Assembly: GCF_014695725.1 (NCBI RefSeq)
Contig: NZ_JACJOU010000013.1
Coordinates: 310,001 to 374,000 of the forward strand
DNA from: Microcoleus sp. FACHB-672
Lineage (GTDB): Bacteria > Cyanobacteriota > Cyanobacteriia > Cyanobacteriales > Oscillatoriaceae
Reading direction: 5' to 3'
DNA length: 64,000 nt
Shown: positions 9,069 to 17,331 of the stretch, piece after piece
Numbering within the stretch: position 1 is the stretch's first letter
Layout of the letters: the number at the start of each line of letters is the position of its first letter
The notes under the pieces: model-generated
What the model was told of the DNA's origin: nothing
The model's input: the letters and a program-made list of their open reading frames with translations, nothing else
Databases searched by the model: none
Made by a program: the position numbers and the translations under genes

Positions 9069-9875
9069 ATGGTTCCCAATTCTCACAATTCCAAGCAAAG
9101 TGAAACGGTTTTAAGCACAGAAGATCTGTGTGTTTATTACGGTAACTTCCTGGCACTGCGAAATGTTTCCTTGAATATTCCCAAAAACAAAATTACAGCT
9201 TTCATAGGCCCTTCAGGATGCGGCAAAAGTACCTTGCTGCGGTGCTATAACCGGCTCAACGACCTGATCAAGGTATTTCGGGCTGAAGGTAAAGTTTCCT
9301 ATCACGGCCAAAATCTCTACGCACCGAATATCGATCCGGTAGAGTTGCGCCGGCAGATTGGGATGGTGTTTCAAAAGCCAAACCCCTTCCCCAAATCAAT
9401 TTATGACAATGTGGCATTTGGCCCCCGGATTAATGGCTATAAGGGGGATATGGATGAATTGGTAGAACGATCTCTCAAGCAAGCCGCCATTTGGGACGAG
9501 GTCAAAGATAAACTGCGGCAAAGTGGTTTAGCACTATCTGGAGGTCAGCAACAGCGACTGTGTATTGCTAGGGCATTAGCCGTTCAACCTGATGTTATTC
9601 TGATGGATGAACCCTGCTCAGCGCTTGACCCAATTTCAACGCTGCGAATTGAAGAGGTTCTTCATGAACTCAAGCAGCAGTATACGATGGTTATCGTCAC
9701 TCACAATATGCAGCAGGCATCACGGGTGTCAGATATGACAGCCTTTTTTAATGTTGAGCCGACAGAAAAGGGCGGACGAATCGGTTACTTAGTTGAGTAC
9801 GACGAAACACAAGTTATCTTCCACAATCCCGCTAAAGAATCGACACAAGAATATGTCAGCGGTCGTTTTGGATAA
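9069..9875 (+). CDS. pstB: Phosphate ABC transporter ATP-binding protein
   Basis: A 268-aa ATPase of the high-affinity phosphate importer. It has Walker [10 protein letters not shown], the Q-loop region [20 protein letters not shown] (diagnostic of PstB), signature LSGGQQQR, Walker B VILMDEP and the H-loop IVTHNM. The C-terminal [18 protein letters not shown] is also typical. No pstS, pstC or pstA flanks it, so it would have to work with permeases encoded elsewhere. Cyanobacteria often carry several pstB copies. It ends at a strong hairpin terminator. Confidence 0.95.
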   Translation: MVPNSHNSKQSETVLSTEDLCVYYGNFLALRNVSLNIPKNKITAFIGPSGCGKSTLLRCYNRLNDLIKVFRAEGKVSYHGQNLYAPNIDPVELRRQIGMVFQKPNPFPKSIYDNVAFGPRINGYKGDMDELVERSLKQAAIWDEVKDKLRQSGLALSGGQQQRLCIARALAVQPDVILMDEPCSALDPISTLRIEEVLHELKQQYTMVIVTHNMQQASRVSDMTAFFNVEPTEKGGRIGYLVEYDETQVIFHNPAKESTQEYVSGRFG

Positions 9876-9902
9876 ATCTGCAATGGGGCATTGGAAATAG
9901 GG

Positions 9903-9957
9903 AGTCAAGAGTTAAGAATTGAAAATTTTTAATTCATTTTTTTCTTGACTCTTTTTT
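9903..9957 (+). terminator. Rho-independent terminator after pstB
   Basis: Outer arms AGTCAAGA (9903-9910) and TCTTGACT (9943-9950) pair perfectly. An inner GAATT/AATTC stem is followed by a CTTTTTTC tract. It lies 28 bp after the pstB stop. Confidence 0.8.
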
Positions 9958-10026
9958 CTCTCGCTCTTCCTAGAACCAGCATTGCGGTAATATGAGGAGC
10001 GAATTCTACTCGCATAATCGTCTTGC

Positions 10027-10497
10027 ATGGCTCAAGCTCGGATTAAGCTGACTCCGCATTTAAGCTATGAAGAACTTACTGGGCGATACCGTTCTTGCAA
10101 AAATGCAAAAGAACGGTCTCGCTGGCAGACAATTTGGTTACTGAGCCGGCCAGATAACCCACTCAGTGCAGAGGAAGTCGCCTCAGTGGTAGGCTTTTCA
10201 CCAGATTGGGTGCGAAAGTTAGCTCATCGATATAATAACTATGGAACGCAGGGATTGATAGATTTTCACCGCTACAATCCGGGCGGCAAAAAAGCGATTC
10301 TCACCCCAGAACAACAAGCCAAACTCTCACAAACACTTTTGTCCGCGCCTCCCGATGGCGGTTTGTGGACTGGCCCGAAGGTTTCTCAGTGGATCGCTCT
10401 CGAAACGGGGCTGAAAGCCAGTGCCGTAACAGGCTGGAACTACTTGATAAAGTTAGGTTTGAAGTCTCAACGTCTCTCCAGAACCCAAGCCGAGTAA
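10027..10497 (+). CDS. Solitary IS630-type winged HTH protein (transposase N-domain without DDE)
   Basis: A 156-aa protein matching the two N-terminal helix-turn-helix units of IS630/Tc1-mariner transposases (SAEEVASVVGFSPDWVRKLAHRYN, then LTPEQQAKLSQ ... GLWTGPKVSQWIALETG). The reading frame stops after the second HTH. The next 100 bp show no DDE-domain sequence in any forward frame, so this is either a 5' remnant of a transposase or a domesticated DNA-binding protein. Stand-alone proteins of this length are common in cyanobacteria, which favours the second view. A perfect 8-bp hairpin (10500-10518) directly follows the stop. Confidence 0.75.
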   Translation: MAQARIKLTPHLSYEELTGRYRSCKNAKERSRWQTIWLLSRPDNPLSAEEVASVVGFSPDWVRKLAHRYNNYGTQGLIDFHRYNPGGKKAILTPEQQAKLSQTLLSAPPDGGLWTGPKVSQWIALETGLKASAVTGWNYLIKLGLKSQRLSRTQAE

Positions 10498-10499
10498 TT

Positions 10500-10518
10500 C
10501 TACTTTTTGCAAAAGTAG
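10500..10518. repeat. Small perfect hairpin after the HTH gene
   Basis: CTACTTTT and AAAAGTAG form an 8-bp stem with a 3-nt loop, 3 nt after the HTH gene stop. There is no T tract. It could be a weak terminator or an insertion-element end. Confidence 0.45.
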
Positions 10519-10776
10519 ATGTTTTAGATTGGCTCGTTGATCAACAATTGATCAACAATAATAAATTATCTGCCTCGATCTGAAAACTCTGCAATCCCCG
10601 ACAATAGTTGCAAAAAGTGTGTTGTAAATTGCTAATTTTAAATTTTAAAATGCTGCGTACACGGTTGAGCAATCATTGAGTTATAGCTTTACACCGTCAC
10701 ACATAAAAAAAGCAGCCTAATGCACCCATTGAAATTTAGTTTTGTCTAGATTTGCTCTAAACTCATCATTGATTCA

Positions 10777-10947
10777 TCAGGAAGCTTTTTTAAGCAGATG
10801 CTTGAATAAGTTATCCTTAACCATATTTTGGCGCACCACCTCCAACAAGTATTCCTGGGCCTGCTCTTGAGATAAACTTTGGACTTGCTCGCGCAGAACT
10901 TGGAGCTTAAACTCTTGCTCTAAACTGAGACCTGTGGGGATGTTCAT
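10777..10947 (-). CDS. nblA: Phycobilisome degradation protein NblA
   Basis: A 56-aa protein found by translating the gap. It starts MNIPTGLSLEQEFKLQVL and continues with QEQAQEYLLEVVRQNMVKDN and FKHLLKK. This is the NblA pattern: the LSLEQEF start, the EQAQ core, the MV(K/R)(D/E)N segment and a C-terminal KH.LK that binds phycobiliprotein. NblA delivers phycobilisomes to Clp protease during nitrogen or sulphur starvation. The ATG is preceded by AGGAGTGAGCG, a good ribosome site. It is divergent from cpcS, with a palindrome and a near-NtcA site between them. Confidence 0.92.
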   Translation of the reverse strand: MNIPTGLSLEQEFKLQVLREQVQSLSQEQAQEYLLEVVRQNMVKDNLFKHLLKKAS

Positions 10948-11021
10948 CGCTCACTCCTGTTAGTTAGTTAATCCTGGACAGATGCAAAAGACGTGTCGTG
11001 GGCTGTATGTATCCGTCAAAT

Positions 11022-11035
11022 GTAACTTATCGTAA
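11022..11035. promoter_or_regulatory. Possible degenerate NtcA site upstream of nblA
   Basis: GTA-N8-TAA on the plus strand, one base off the NtcA palindrome GTA-N8-TAC, 75-88 bp upstream of the nblA start. nblA is under NtcA control in several cyanobacteria. One half-site is imperfect and no matching -10 was fixed, so this is tentative. Confidence 0.3.
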
Positions 11036-11045
11036 CTTCTGCTTG

Positions 11046-11063
11046 ACATAATGTTCATTATGT
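11046..11063. promoter_or_regulatory. Perfect 18-bp palindrome between nblA and cpcS (candidate operator)
   Basis: ACATAATG-TT-CATTATGT is an exact inverted repeat. It sits in the 224-bp divergent promoter region, 99 bp from the nblA start and about 109 bp from the cpcS start. Its size and symmetry suit a dimeric repressor or activator. The cognate regulator is unknown. Confidence 0.5.
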
Positions 11064-11171
11064 ACAGTAGCAATAGTTGCCAAGCAGGCAAAAGTTGATT
11101 AAATCTGATACGGCTTATCATAAAAGGATGGAAATTCGGAAGCATCATTCTACCGGGAGAATATTTGTCGA

Positions 11172-11786
11172 ATGGAGGCAATGGAGTTTTTTCAACGCAG
11201 TGAGGGCAAATGGCTATCCCAGCGTGCAACTCACCATCTACCTTTTAGAAGAACAGAGGTGGGCGATTCCGAAATAACAGTGGAAACGCTGACAGCGGAT
11301 CATCCAAAAGTTATAGAGATTTGCCAATTGCATGAGGTTGAGCCGAATAAAGCTGCCGGTGGCGCATTCGTCAGGTGGCACGGCTCGATGGCGTGGGATA
11401 AAGAGGATGAAAATCACGAAGGTTCAACAGTCTTTGCCATTGTCCCAGATTCAGATAATCCCAGAGAGGGGCAGATGTTGCGCGAAAGGGGCTATGCTGA
11501 AATCGTGCCGATTGCCGGTCGCTATCTGCTCGATGAAGACGGTGCGCTGGTGCTGATTACGGAATATGAGACGATGAGTTCTGTTGAGCGCTTTTGGTTT
11601 GCCGGACCTGACTTGCGGATGCGGACAAGTACGGTGAAGCGATTTGGCGGCTTCAGCACAGCCTCATTTTGTACAGAAAGTCGAGTTGCTTCGGGTGAAG
11701 GTGCCGGCAGCCCTTCAGAGGCGACTTCCGCGCCGGCTCAGGAAACCTCTGACAGCAAACAGTTCTACTCAGCTTTAGGCTGGTGA
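11172..11786 (+). CDS. cpcS: Phycobiliprotein chromophore lyase, CpcS/CpeS family
   Basis: A 204-aa lipocalin-like lyase that attaches phycocyanobilin to the Cys84-equivalent site of phycobiliprotein subunits. Family blocks include MEFFQRSEGKWLSQR at the start, GGAFVRWHGSMAWD, the central ENHEGSTVF, RGYAEIVPIAGRY, LITEYETMSSVERFWF and RTSTVKRFGGFSTASFC. About the last 30 residues are a Ser/Ala-rich tail. Two in-frame ATGs (11172, 11181) compete. GGGAG at 11157 favours the first. It overlaps the next gene by 4 nt (GTGA). The neighbourhood (nblA, cpcG) is phycobilisome-specific. Confidence 0.93.
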   Translation: MEAMEFFQRSEGKWLSQRATHHLPFRRTEVGDSEITVETLTADHPKVIEICQLHEVEPNKAAGGAFVRWHGSMAWDKEDENHEGSTVFAIVPDSDNPREGQMLRERGYAEIVPIAGRYLLDEDGALVLITEYETMSSVERFWFAGPDLRMRTSTVKRFGGFSTASFCTESRVASGEGAGSPSEATSAPAQETSDSKQFYSALGW

Positions 11787-12433
11787 GAGAGCATCAAGGG
11801 GGCAACACAGGAACACAGGCAGCCGGGAAAGTTGCCATTCCCAACGCCCCCCTCTCAAATATCAATTTCTCAATGGAAAGCGATCCGTTCCTACGCGGGG
11901 CTGATTACCTGAATGCCCTGCGTCCGCTGCTTTTAGAACCCGGAATGATTGATGTGGCGGATGATATTAATCAGCGCATCCGCATCTGTACTTGGATTGG
12001 TCAGAATATTCAGGCAATCAATGCTGAACTCAATGCCTGCCTGGAAGCTTGTCATAGTTGCTTTCATCCGCAAGACCGGCAACTGATGCAAGTTTTTGCA
12101 GCGCCTTTAGCTGAACAATTTGGAGTCGATGGCCTTTGCAATATTCTAGTAGAACCCATCACGATTCTCATTGATGTAGGCCGCATCAACCGGCACAATT
12201 GGTTAAGTATCGTCGCGCATGAATACGCTCATGGCCATTTGCGATCCCCTGGTCACGAACAGCGCTTTTTGGGGGTCATTGGCCATTTATGCTTGGGATT
12301 GGGATTAGAAGTGCCGCTTCTGGAAGGCACGGAAGAACAAGAACAGGAAACTTGGTTACGCAACTGGCCTCATTGCGTCTCAGCTCCCAATTCTTTAGCC
12401 TTTTGGAAAGGCGAGATTTGCACTTTTTTGTAA
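11783..12433 (+). CDS. Conserved HExxH putative metallopeptidase coupled to cpcS
   Basis: A 216-aa protein starting at a GTG that overlaps the cpcS stop (GTGA). ATG at 11873 (MESDPFLRG) is an alternative start, since the first 30 residues are low-complexity. The segment AHEYAHGH (145-152) has a gluzincin-type HExxH (H146, E147, H150) with further His at 152 and 158. A Cys cluster C86-x3-C90-x2-C93 lies before it. No signal peptide is present, so it should be cytoplasmic. I do not recognise a named family. The zinc-protease reading is inferred from the motif. Its translational coupling to a bilin lyase suggests a phycobilisome-related role. Confidence 0.7.
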   Translation: MREHQGGNTGTQAAGKVAIPNAPLSNINFSMESDPFLRGADYLNALRPLLLEPGMIDVADDINQRIRICTWIGQNIQAINAELNACLEACHSCFHPQDRQLMQVFAAPLAEQFGVDGLCNILVEPITILIDVGRINRHNWLSIVAHEYAHGHLRSPGHEQRFLGVIGHLCLGLGLEVPLLEGTEEQEQETWLRNWPHCVSAPNSLAFWKGEICTFL

Positions 12434-12529
12434 AATAATATTACATATTGTTGCAGTCGTTCAGAAAAATGAGACGTGTATTACCGTAATCCCCTACCCT
12501 GAGTGTTGGCTGGTTAAACGGCAGCGGTC

Positions 12530-12690
12530 AGACTAGGGACTAGAGACTACGGACTAGGGGAAAGGATGAAGGTTAAAGAGTGAAGAGAGAAGAGTAAAGC
12601 AAACTTCACACTTCACGCTTCACACTTGGCCACTAGCCACTAGGCCCAACGACATCACTAGCTACTAGCTGAACGCTAAAAGTTTGAGAT
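12530..12690. repeat. STRR-like repeats upstream of cpcG
   Basis: Iterated words GACTAGGG / GACTACGG, AGAGTGAAGAGAGAAGAG, CTTCACACTTCACGCTTCACAC and CCACTAGCCACTAG. This is characteristic of cyanobacterial tandem-heptamer spacers. The GTGAAG and CTTCAC runs are mutually complementary and could fold. Confidence 0.75.
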
Positions 12691-12705
12691 TACGGAGATT
12701 ATGAC

Positions 12706-13470
12706 GTGGCTATTCCTTTGTTAGAGTACGCGCCATCAAGCCAAAATCAGCGCGTGGCTGGATTTGAGCAACAACCGGGTGAAGAAAAACCCAGAATTTA
12801 TACAACCGATAACTTCCTGTCGGGTACAGAAATAGATGATTTGATCTGGGCGGCATACCGCCAAATTTTCAGCGAACACCAAATTCTGAAAAGCAGCCGC
12901 CAAGATTATTTGGAATCCCAGCTGAAAGACGGTCAGATCAGCGTGCGCGATTTTATCCGGGGTTTGGCGACTTCGGATGTGTTCCGCCGGCGCAATCTTG
13001 AACCCAACAGCAACTATCGGTTTGTTGAGCTTTGCGTACAACGCGTTTTAGGGCGTGATGTGTACAATGAGCGCGAGAAAATCGCTTGGTCAATTGTATT
13101 AGTGACCAAAGGTTTGCAAGGGTTCATCAATGACTTGCTTGAAAGCGAAGAATACCTGAGCAACTTTGGGGACAACACAGTTCCCTATCAACGCCGGCGG
13201 ATTTTGCCGCAGCGTACACAAGGCGAGGTGCCCTTCAACCTGAGGACTCCTCGTTACGAAGCTTACCACCGCAGTCAGCTGGGCTTCCCACAAAGCATCT
13301 GGCAAAATCAAGTGCGCCGCTTTACTCCGCAAGAGAAGCAAGCACAAGAGGGCAATCCATCACGGTACTTGGGGATGGCGCGGGAAGTTACTCCCACAAT
13401 AACCAATACGCCCAGGGTTTCCGTTTTTAACATTAATATCGATACGGCTGTGCCTTACCGCAAGCGCTAA
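12706..13470 (+). CDS. cpcG: Phycobilisome rod-core linker polypeptide CpcG
   Basis: A 254-aa linker joining phycocyanin rods to the allophycocyanin core. It opens with [20 protein letters not shown], the CpcG signature. The Pfam linker domain follows at about 30-165 ([49 protein letters not shown]). The C-terminal tail ([19 protein letters not shown]) is likely the core-binding extension. Translation starts at GTG 12706, since MAIPLLEY is the conserved N-terminus. It is preceded by a spacer rich in tandem repeats. Confidence 0.96.
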   Translation: MAIPLLEYAPSSQNQRVAGFEQQPGEEKPRIYTTDNFLSGTEIDDLIWAAYRQIFSEHQILKSSRQDYLESQLKDGQISVRDFIRGLATSDVFRRRNLEPNSNYRFVELCVQRVLGRDVYNEREKIAWSIVLVTKGLQGFINDLLESEEYLSNFGDNTVPYQRRRILPQRTQGEVPFNLRTPRYEAYHRSQLGFPQSIWQNQVRRFTPQEKQAQEGNPSRYLGMAREVTPTITNTPRVSVFNINIDTAVPYRKR

Positions 13471-13513
13471 CTAGGTGCTGACAACTGAATAAATCAGGGC
13501 TTTTGAGTGCGAA

Positions 13514-13586
13514 CTAAGGGCAAGAAATTAGATGCTACAGGCTAGAATCACTTTCTAGTTAATAGTACCTAGTTTCTCGCCCTTAA
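13514..13586. terminator. Inverted repeat between convergent cpcG and pseudouridine synthase genes
   Basis: CTAAGGGCAAGAAATTAG (13514-13531) pairs with CTAGTTTCTCGCCCTTAA (13569-13586) with three mismatches in 18. A smaller CTAGAA/TTCTAG hairpin lies inside. It is well placed as a bidirectional terminator. Confidence 0.55.
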
Positions 13587-13593
13587 CTACTAT

Positions 13594-14529
13594 TTATTCC
13601 CCAAAGTTGGCGCGTCGTCGCAAAATTGTCAGGAGGGTAGTGAAGGCTTCTGGAGGGGGTGCAGTCGCCTCAATCAATTCGCCGGTGACGGGATGCTGTA
13701 GCTGAAGTCGCCAAGCGTGAAGGGCTTGACCGGCTATATTAACTCCTAAAGAGCGACCGCTGCTATAAATTGGATCACCAACAATAGGATGCCCGATCTG
13801 GGCGCTGTGGACGCGAATTTGATGGGTGCGCCCAGTTTCAAGCTGAAAGTGCATCAGCGTGTAGTTGCTGAGGCGTTCTTGGACTTGCCAGTGGGTGATT
13901 GCGGGGCGTCCGCCTTTCTCAATCGGCACTATTGCCATTTTCTTACGATCTGCGGGGTTCCGACCGATGGGCAGGTCAACTGTACCGCTTGGTGTTTTAG
14001 GCGCACCGGAGACGATGCCTAGATACTCTCTGCGGGCTGTTTTGGCTTTGAGTTGGGCTTGCAGGTGTTGATGGGCTTGGTCGGTTTTGGCGATAACAAT
14101 TGCGCCGGTGGTGTCTTTATCGAGCCGGTGGACAATTCCCGGACGCTGTACGCCCCCAATGCCGACGAGATTGGGGCAGTGGGTAAGAAGGGCGTTTACC
14201 AGGGTATCGGCTTCGTGTCCAGGTGCGGGATGGACGACTAAGCCGGCTGGCTTGTTAACAATAAGCAGGTGATCGTCTTCGTAGAGAACATCTAAAGGAA
14301 TATCTGCCGGTTGCAGTTCCAAAGGTTCTGCCGGCGGAATGGTTAACTCAATGAGATCGCCGGCAGCCACCGACACCTTTTTGGACATGCAAGTTTGATT
14401 ATTGACTTTTACATGGCCTTGTAATATTAGCTGCTGAATTCGAGAGCGAGAAAAATCGCTGAGTTGTTCAGCAAGGTAGCGATCAAGGCGTTCGCTAGTT
14501 TCTTGAACTTGTAAATTAATTTCTGTCAC
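13594..14529 (-). CDS. RluA/RluD-family ribosomal large-subunit pseudouridine synthase
   Basis: A 311-aa protein with an N-terminal S4 RNA-binding domain (about 12-75: ERLDRYLAEQLSDFSRSRIQQLI) and a catalytic domain. The catalytic Asp lies in HRLDKDTTG. The motifs YEDDHLLIVNKPAGLVVHP, RREYLGIV and LETGRTHQIRVH are also present. Target 23S uridines cannot be told from sequence. RluD (helix 69) is the closest standard comparison. The ATG lies within the end of the upstream Uma2 gene (4-nt overlap), suggesting an operon. Confidence 0.94.
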   Translation of the reverse strand: MTEINLQVQETSERLDRYLAEQLSDFSRSRIQQLILQGHVKVNNQTCMSKKVSVAAGDLIELTIPPAEPLELQPADIPLDVLYEDDHLLIVNKPAGLVVHPAPGHEADTLVNALLTHCPNLVGIGGVQRPGIVHRLDKDTTGAIVIAKTDQAHQHLQAQLKAKTARREYLGIVSGAPKTPSGTVDLPIGRNPADRKKMAIVPIEKGGRPAITHWQVQERLSNYTLMHFQLETGRTHQIRVHSAQIGHPIVGDPIYSSGRSLGVNIAGQALHAWRLQLQHPVTGELIEATAPPPEAFTTLLTILRRRANFGE

Positions 14530-15284
14530 AGTTGATTCGGATCGATTCCCATTTCTCTAAGTCGCGCTTCCATTGCTTGCCGGCGCTGTTGTTCTTGTTG
14601 CAATTCGGTTTCTGCCTGCTCGGCGCGTTGGCGTTCAGTTTCAGCACGTTGGTGCTCAGTTTCAGCGCGTTGTTGAGCCAATTCTTTCTCCTGCTGTTCT
14701 TGTTGGCGCAGTCGATCCAATTCTACAAAAGTGAGAAACTTGCCCCCGTCTGAGCCATAAATTTGCAGTTCTTCCCCAGACAAATCAAAGTGTATTCCTA
14801 ATCGGGGACTAATCCAACCTTCAATGGGTTCAATGACTTGCAATTGTGATTCAGAACGTAGCCAGCCACTCAAATCTGCTTTCGCCGGATCATATAAATA
14901 GTATTCCTCAACACCGTAGCGGTCGTAAAACTGAAATTTCTTCCCCATCTCTGTGAGCGTGTTATTTGGCGAAAGGATTTCAAACACGACTTGAGGAGCG
15001 ATGTTATCTTCCAGCCATTGCAGATAAGAGCCGCGTTTTCCTTTCGGTCTGCCAAATACCACCATGACATCTGGTGCGCGGTTCAGGCTGCTATTTCCTT
15101 CCACAGGATACCAGAGAAGATCGCCGGCAACAAAGACATCAGGGCCGGCAGCAAATAATAGTTCTAAGTTTTCCTTGATCATTACAATCCAGCGGAATTG
15201 TTCTGTATTATCTGCCATTGGCTTGCCGTCACTTTCTGGGTAGACGATGTCTTGTTTTTTAGGAGATTGTTGTTGAGTGAGCAT
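14526..15284 (-). CDS. Uma2-family (DUF820) putative restriction endonuclease-like protein
   Basis: A 252-aa protein with a PD-(D/E)xK-like Uma2 core: APDVMVVFGRPKG (with the conserved Asp), then PQVVFEILSPNNT and KKFQFYDRYGVEEYYLYDP. The C-terminal 60 residues are a Gln/Glu/Arg-rich coiled coil with three imperfect repeats of AETE(H/R)QR. Uma2 proteins are hugely expanded in cyanobacteria and of unsettled function. It is cotranscribed with the downstream pseudouridine synthase. Another Uma2 gene begins at 63859. Confidence 0.9.
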   Translation of the reverse strand: MLTQQQSPKKQDIVYPESDGKPMADNTEQFRWIVMIKENLELLFAAGPDVFVAGDLLWYPVEGNSSLNRAPDVMVVFGRPKGKRGSYLQWLEDNIAPQVVFEILSPNNTLTEMGKKFQFYDRYGVEEYYLYDPAKADLSGWLRSESQLQVIEPIEGWISPRLGIHFDLSGEELQIYGSDGGKFLTFVELDRLRQQEQQEKELAQQRAETEHQRAETERQRAEQAETELQQEQQRRQAMEARLREMGIDPNQL

Positions 15285-15442
15285 GGTTATTATCCTAAGT
15301 ATGACAGTTGATGTTGCGGCTTTATAGTTTAAAGGAATAACTAAGACGCACAGTCACAAAGATGAAACAATAAAGGTTGATTAAGTTTGTTGTTTGGTTG
15401 GGCCTGCAAGTGTATCAGTAACAGTCTAACTGGTAAGCATAA

Positions 15443-15496
15443 TTAATATTTTATTTTTGGTGTGCTTTTAAAATTGCCACCAAAAAATATTAATGA
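15443..15496. repeat. Imperfect AT-rich inverted repeat
   Basis: TTAATATTTT-ATTTTTGGTG on the left and CACCAAAAAATATTAA on the right can form a stem of about 16 bp with a small bulge and a loop of about 15 nt. There is no adjacent gene end on the plus strand, so this may be a structured or miniature element. Confidence 0.45.
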
Positions 15497-15701
15497 TTAT
15501 TCATAAGAATAGACTTGCAAGCAAAGAGCATTGTTGATGGGTTCTGATACAATAATTGTGCCGCAAAATCGCAGAATTTAGCACCGGCAGCGATCATAAC
15601 AAGAGCCAAATTCAAACTGCCGGTAAGACAAAACTGAGAGTGTCGTACCCCTGGCAATGACACAGCAACCGGCCAGCCAGAGACTTAACCCTGTCTTATC
15701 G

Positions 15702-15728
15702 CTAAAGTCGGTATCTATCCGACTTTAG
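15702..15728 (-). terminator. Perfect 10-bp hairpin downstream of small membrane protein gene
   Basis: CTAAAGTCGG and CCGACTTTAG flank a 7-nt loop, 13 bp after the stop of the 68-aa gene on the minus strand. There is no T tract, so termination is plausible but unproven. Confidence 0.55.
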
Positions 15729-15741
15729 GGGATTTGCGGGA

Positions 15742-15948
15742 TCAGCCGGCAATTTCAATCCTTGGTGGTGTTGTAACGGGTGCCAGATGTGAAATAGAGG
15801 CAACTTGCATCGGCACGTCTATCTGACTTTGGGGAGCCGGCAGCATTTCGCCTCGGAAATCGAGCACCTGTACAATAACGAGATAGGCGATCGCCAGAAT
15901 GAGAGAAATCGCGCCAGTGATAATCGCAACAATTTTTGAACGATCCAT
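15742..15948 (-). CDS. Small single-pass membrane protein, unknown function
   Basis: A 68-aa protein, MDRSKIVAIITGAISLILA, with one N-terminal hydrophobic segment (about 5-28). A Pro-rich tail containing DFRGEMLPAP would face the periplasm. It looks like a conserved cyanobacterial small membrane protein, but I cannot name the family. It is convergent to nothing and is followed by a hairpin. Confidence 0.65.
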   Translation of the reverse strand: MDRSKIVAIITGAISLILAIAYLVIVQVLDFRGEMLPAPQSQIDVPMQVASISHLAPVTTPPRIEIAG

Positions 15949-16140
15949 GTGATTCCTTGATTTAATGATTGCTCTTAATAAAAGTTTAAGTTGAACCGCA
16001 ATGGAACGCCAATGATGCCAACCTTCATTTCAGCCGGCATCAATAGCGGTGAGCGAAATCGTTAATTCTTTCAAATTGATCCAAAAACCGGCAAAATAGG
16101 GAATAAATAAACTCAGTTGCCACTTATCGCCTTTACTGGA

Positions 16141-17121
16141 ATGGAATCTGTCGCCAATTTGCCAGAGGAAATAATCGCTCGTGATCGGCAGCCGGTGGTG
16201 CAAACCTACGAACTGAGCAAAGTCTACCGCACCGGCTTCTGGATGAACCAAAAAATCGAATCCTTGAAAAACTGCACCCTAACAGTGTATCAGGGAGAAA
16301 CATTTGGCTTGCTGGGGCCAAATGGTGCCGGTAAAACCACCTTGCTCAAAACACTCCTAGGAATCGCCCGCCCTACGTCTGGACGGGGTTTGCTGTTAGG
16401 GCGTCCTTTAGGCGATCGCACAGTCAAACAGCGAATTGGTTATCTGCCGGAAAACGCCTACTACTATGACTCCCTCACCGGCTGGGAATTTTTGCAATAT
16501 ACTGCCGGTCTCTTCCAAATCCCCGCTGCCGTACAGCGCCAGCGTATCCCCCAACTGCTCGATCTCGTCGGACTCGCTCAATCCGCCGCCCGCAAAAAAC
16601 AATTGCGTCAGTATTCCAAAGGTATGGTGCAGCGAATTGGTATGGCACAGGCACTCATCAACGATCCAGAAGTCGTCTTTCTCGATGAGCCGATGTCCGG
16701 TTTAGATCCGATGGGACGCTACCAGATACGAGAAATCATTCTCTTACTCAAAGCCCAAGGTAAAACCATCTTTTTCAACAGCCATATCCTCTCAGATGTG
16801 GAAAAAATCTGCGATCGCGTCGCCATTCTCGCCTTAGGCGAATTAATTTGCACCGGCTCACTGAGCGAACTCCTCGGCAACGCAGAAACCTACTACATCA
16901 AAGGCAAAGGCGGCAACCCGGACGTGATCAGACAGCGCATACCCGACTTAGAATTTCAAGATGAATACTGGCACGGTCATTTAAAAGGTGATCCCCAGGA
17001 TTTTCTCGCCAGCCTCAACCTTATGGGTGGGCAAATCGCAGCTTTATCCGAAGCACGAACCACTCTAGAAGAGTTTTTTATGCAGCAGCTCAAACAGCGG
17101 GGAATTCTGACTAGTCGTTGA
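16141..17121 (+). CDS. ABC transporter ATP-binding protein (CcmA/drug-export type)
   Basis: A 326-aa ATPase from the ATG at 16141 (a TTG at 16117 would add eight residues but has no better ribosome site). It has Walker A GPNGAGKTT, signature YSKGMVQR, Walker B VVFLDEP and D-loop SGLDPMGR, with the H-loop in FFNSHILSDVEK. The C-terminal 80 residues form the accessory domain seen in ABC-2-type exporters. The cognate permease is not adjacent, so the substrate is unknown. Confidence 0.9.
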   Translation: MESVANLPEEIIARDRQPVVQTYELSKVYRTGFWMNQKIESLKNCTLTVYQGETFGLLGPNGAGKTTLLKTLLGIARPTSGRGLLLGRPLGDRTVKQRIGYLPENAYYYDSLTGWEFLQYTAGLFQIPAAVQRQRIPQLLDLVGLAQSAARKKQLRQYSKGMVQRIGMAQALINDPEVVFLDEPMSGLDPMGRYQIREIILLLKAQGKTIFFNSHILSDVEKICDRVAILALGELICTGSLSELLGNAETYYIKGKGGNPDVIRQRIPDLEFQDEYWHGHLKGDPQDFLASLNLMGGQIAALSEARTTLEEFFMQQLKQRGILTSR

Positions 17122-17331
17122 ATAAACCGGCAGCTAAAATCGGTGTGAGTGCCGGCAAGCGAGGGAAATCTGGGACATTTTACGGTAAAACTCGCCGAGC
17201 ATCCCCCCAACATTCATTTTTTTTGCAAAATTTCTTAGATTTTGTACAACGTCTAACCCATGAAAGATGCGCGATGAGTCTTTCTCCTTGTATTTCTAAA
17301 GAGGAAATACATTCGCAACTGGAAAAACACT

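Larger units (their letters stand above)
15285..15741. other. Intergenic region with two inverted repeats
   Basis: About 457 bp. It holds an imperfect AT-rich inverted repeat (15443-15496) and a perfect 10-bp hairpin (15702-15728), described separately. No gene-like frame was seen. Confidence 0.5.
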
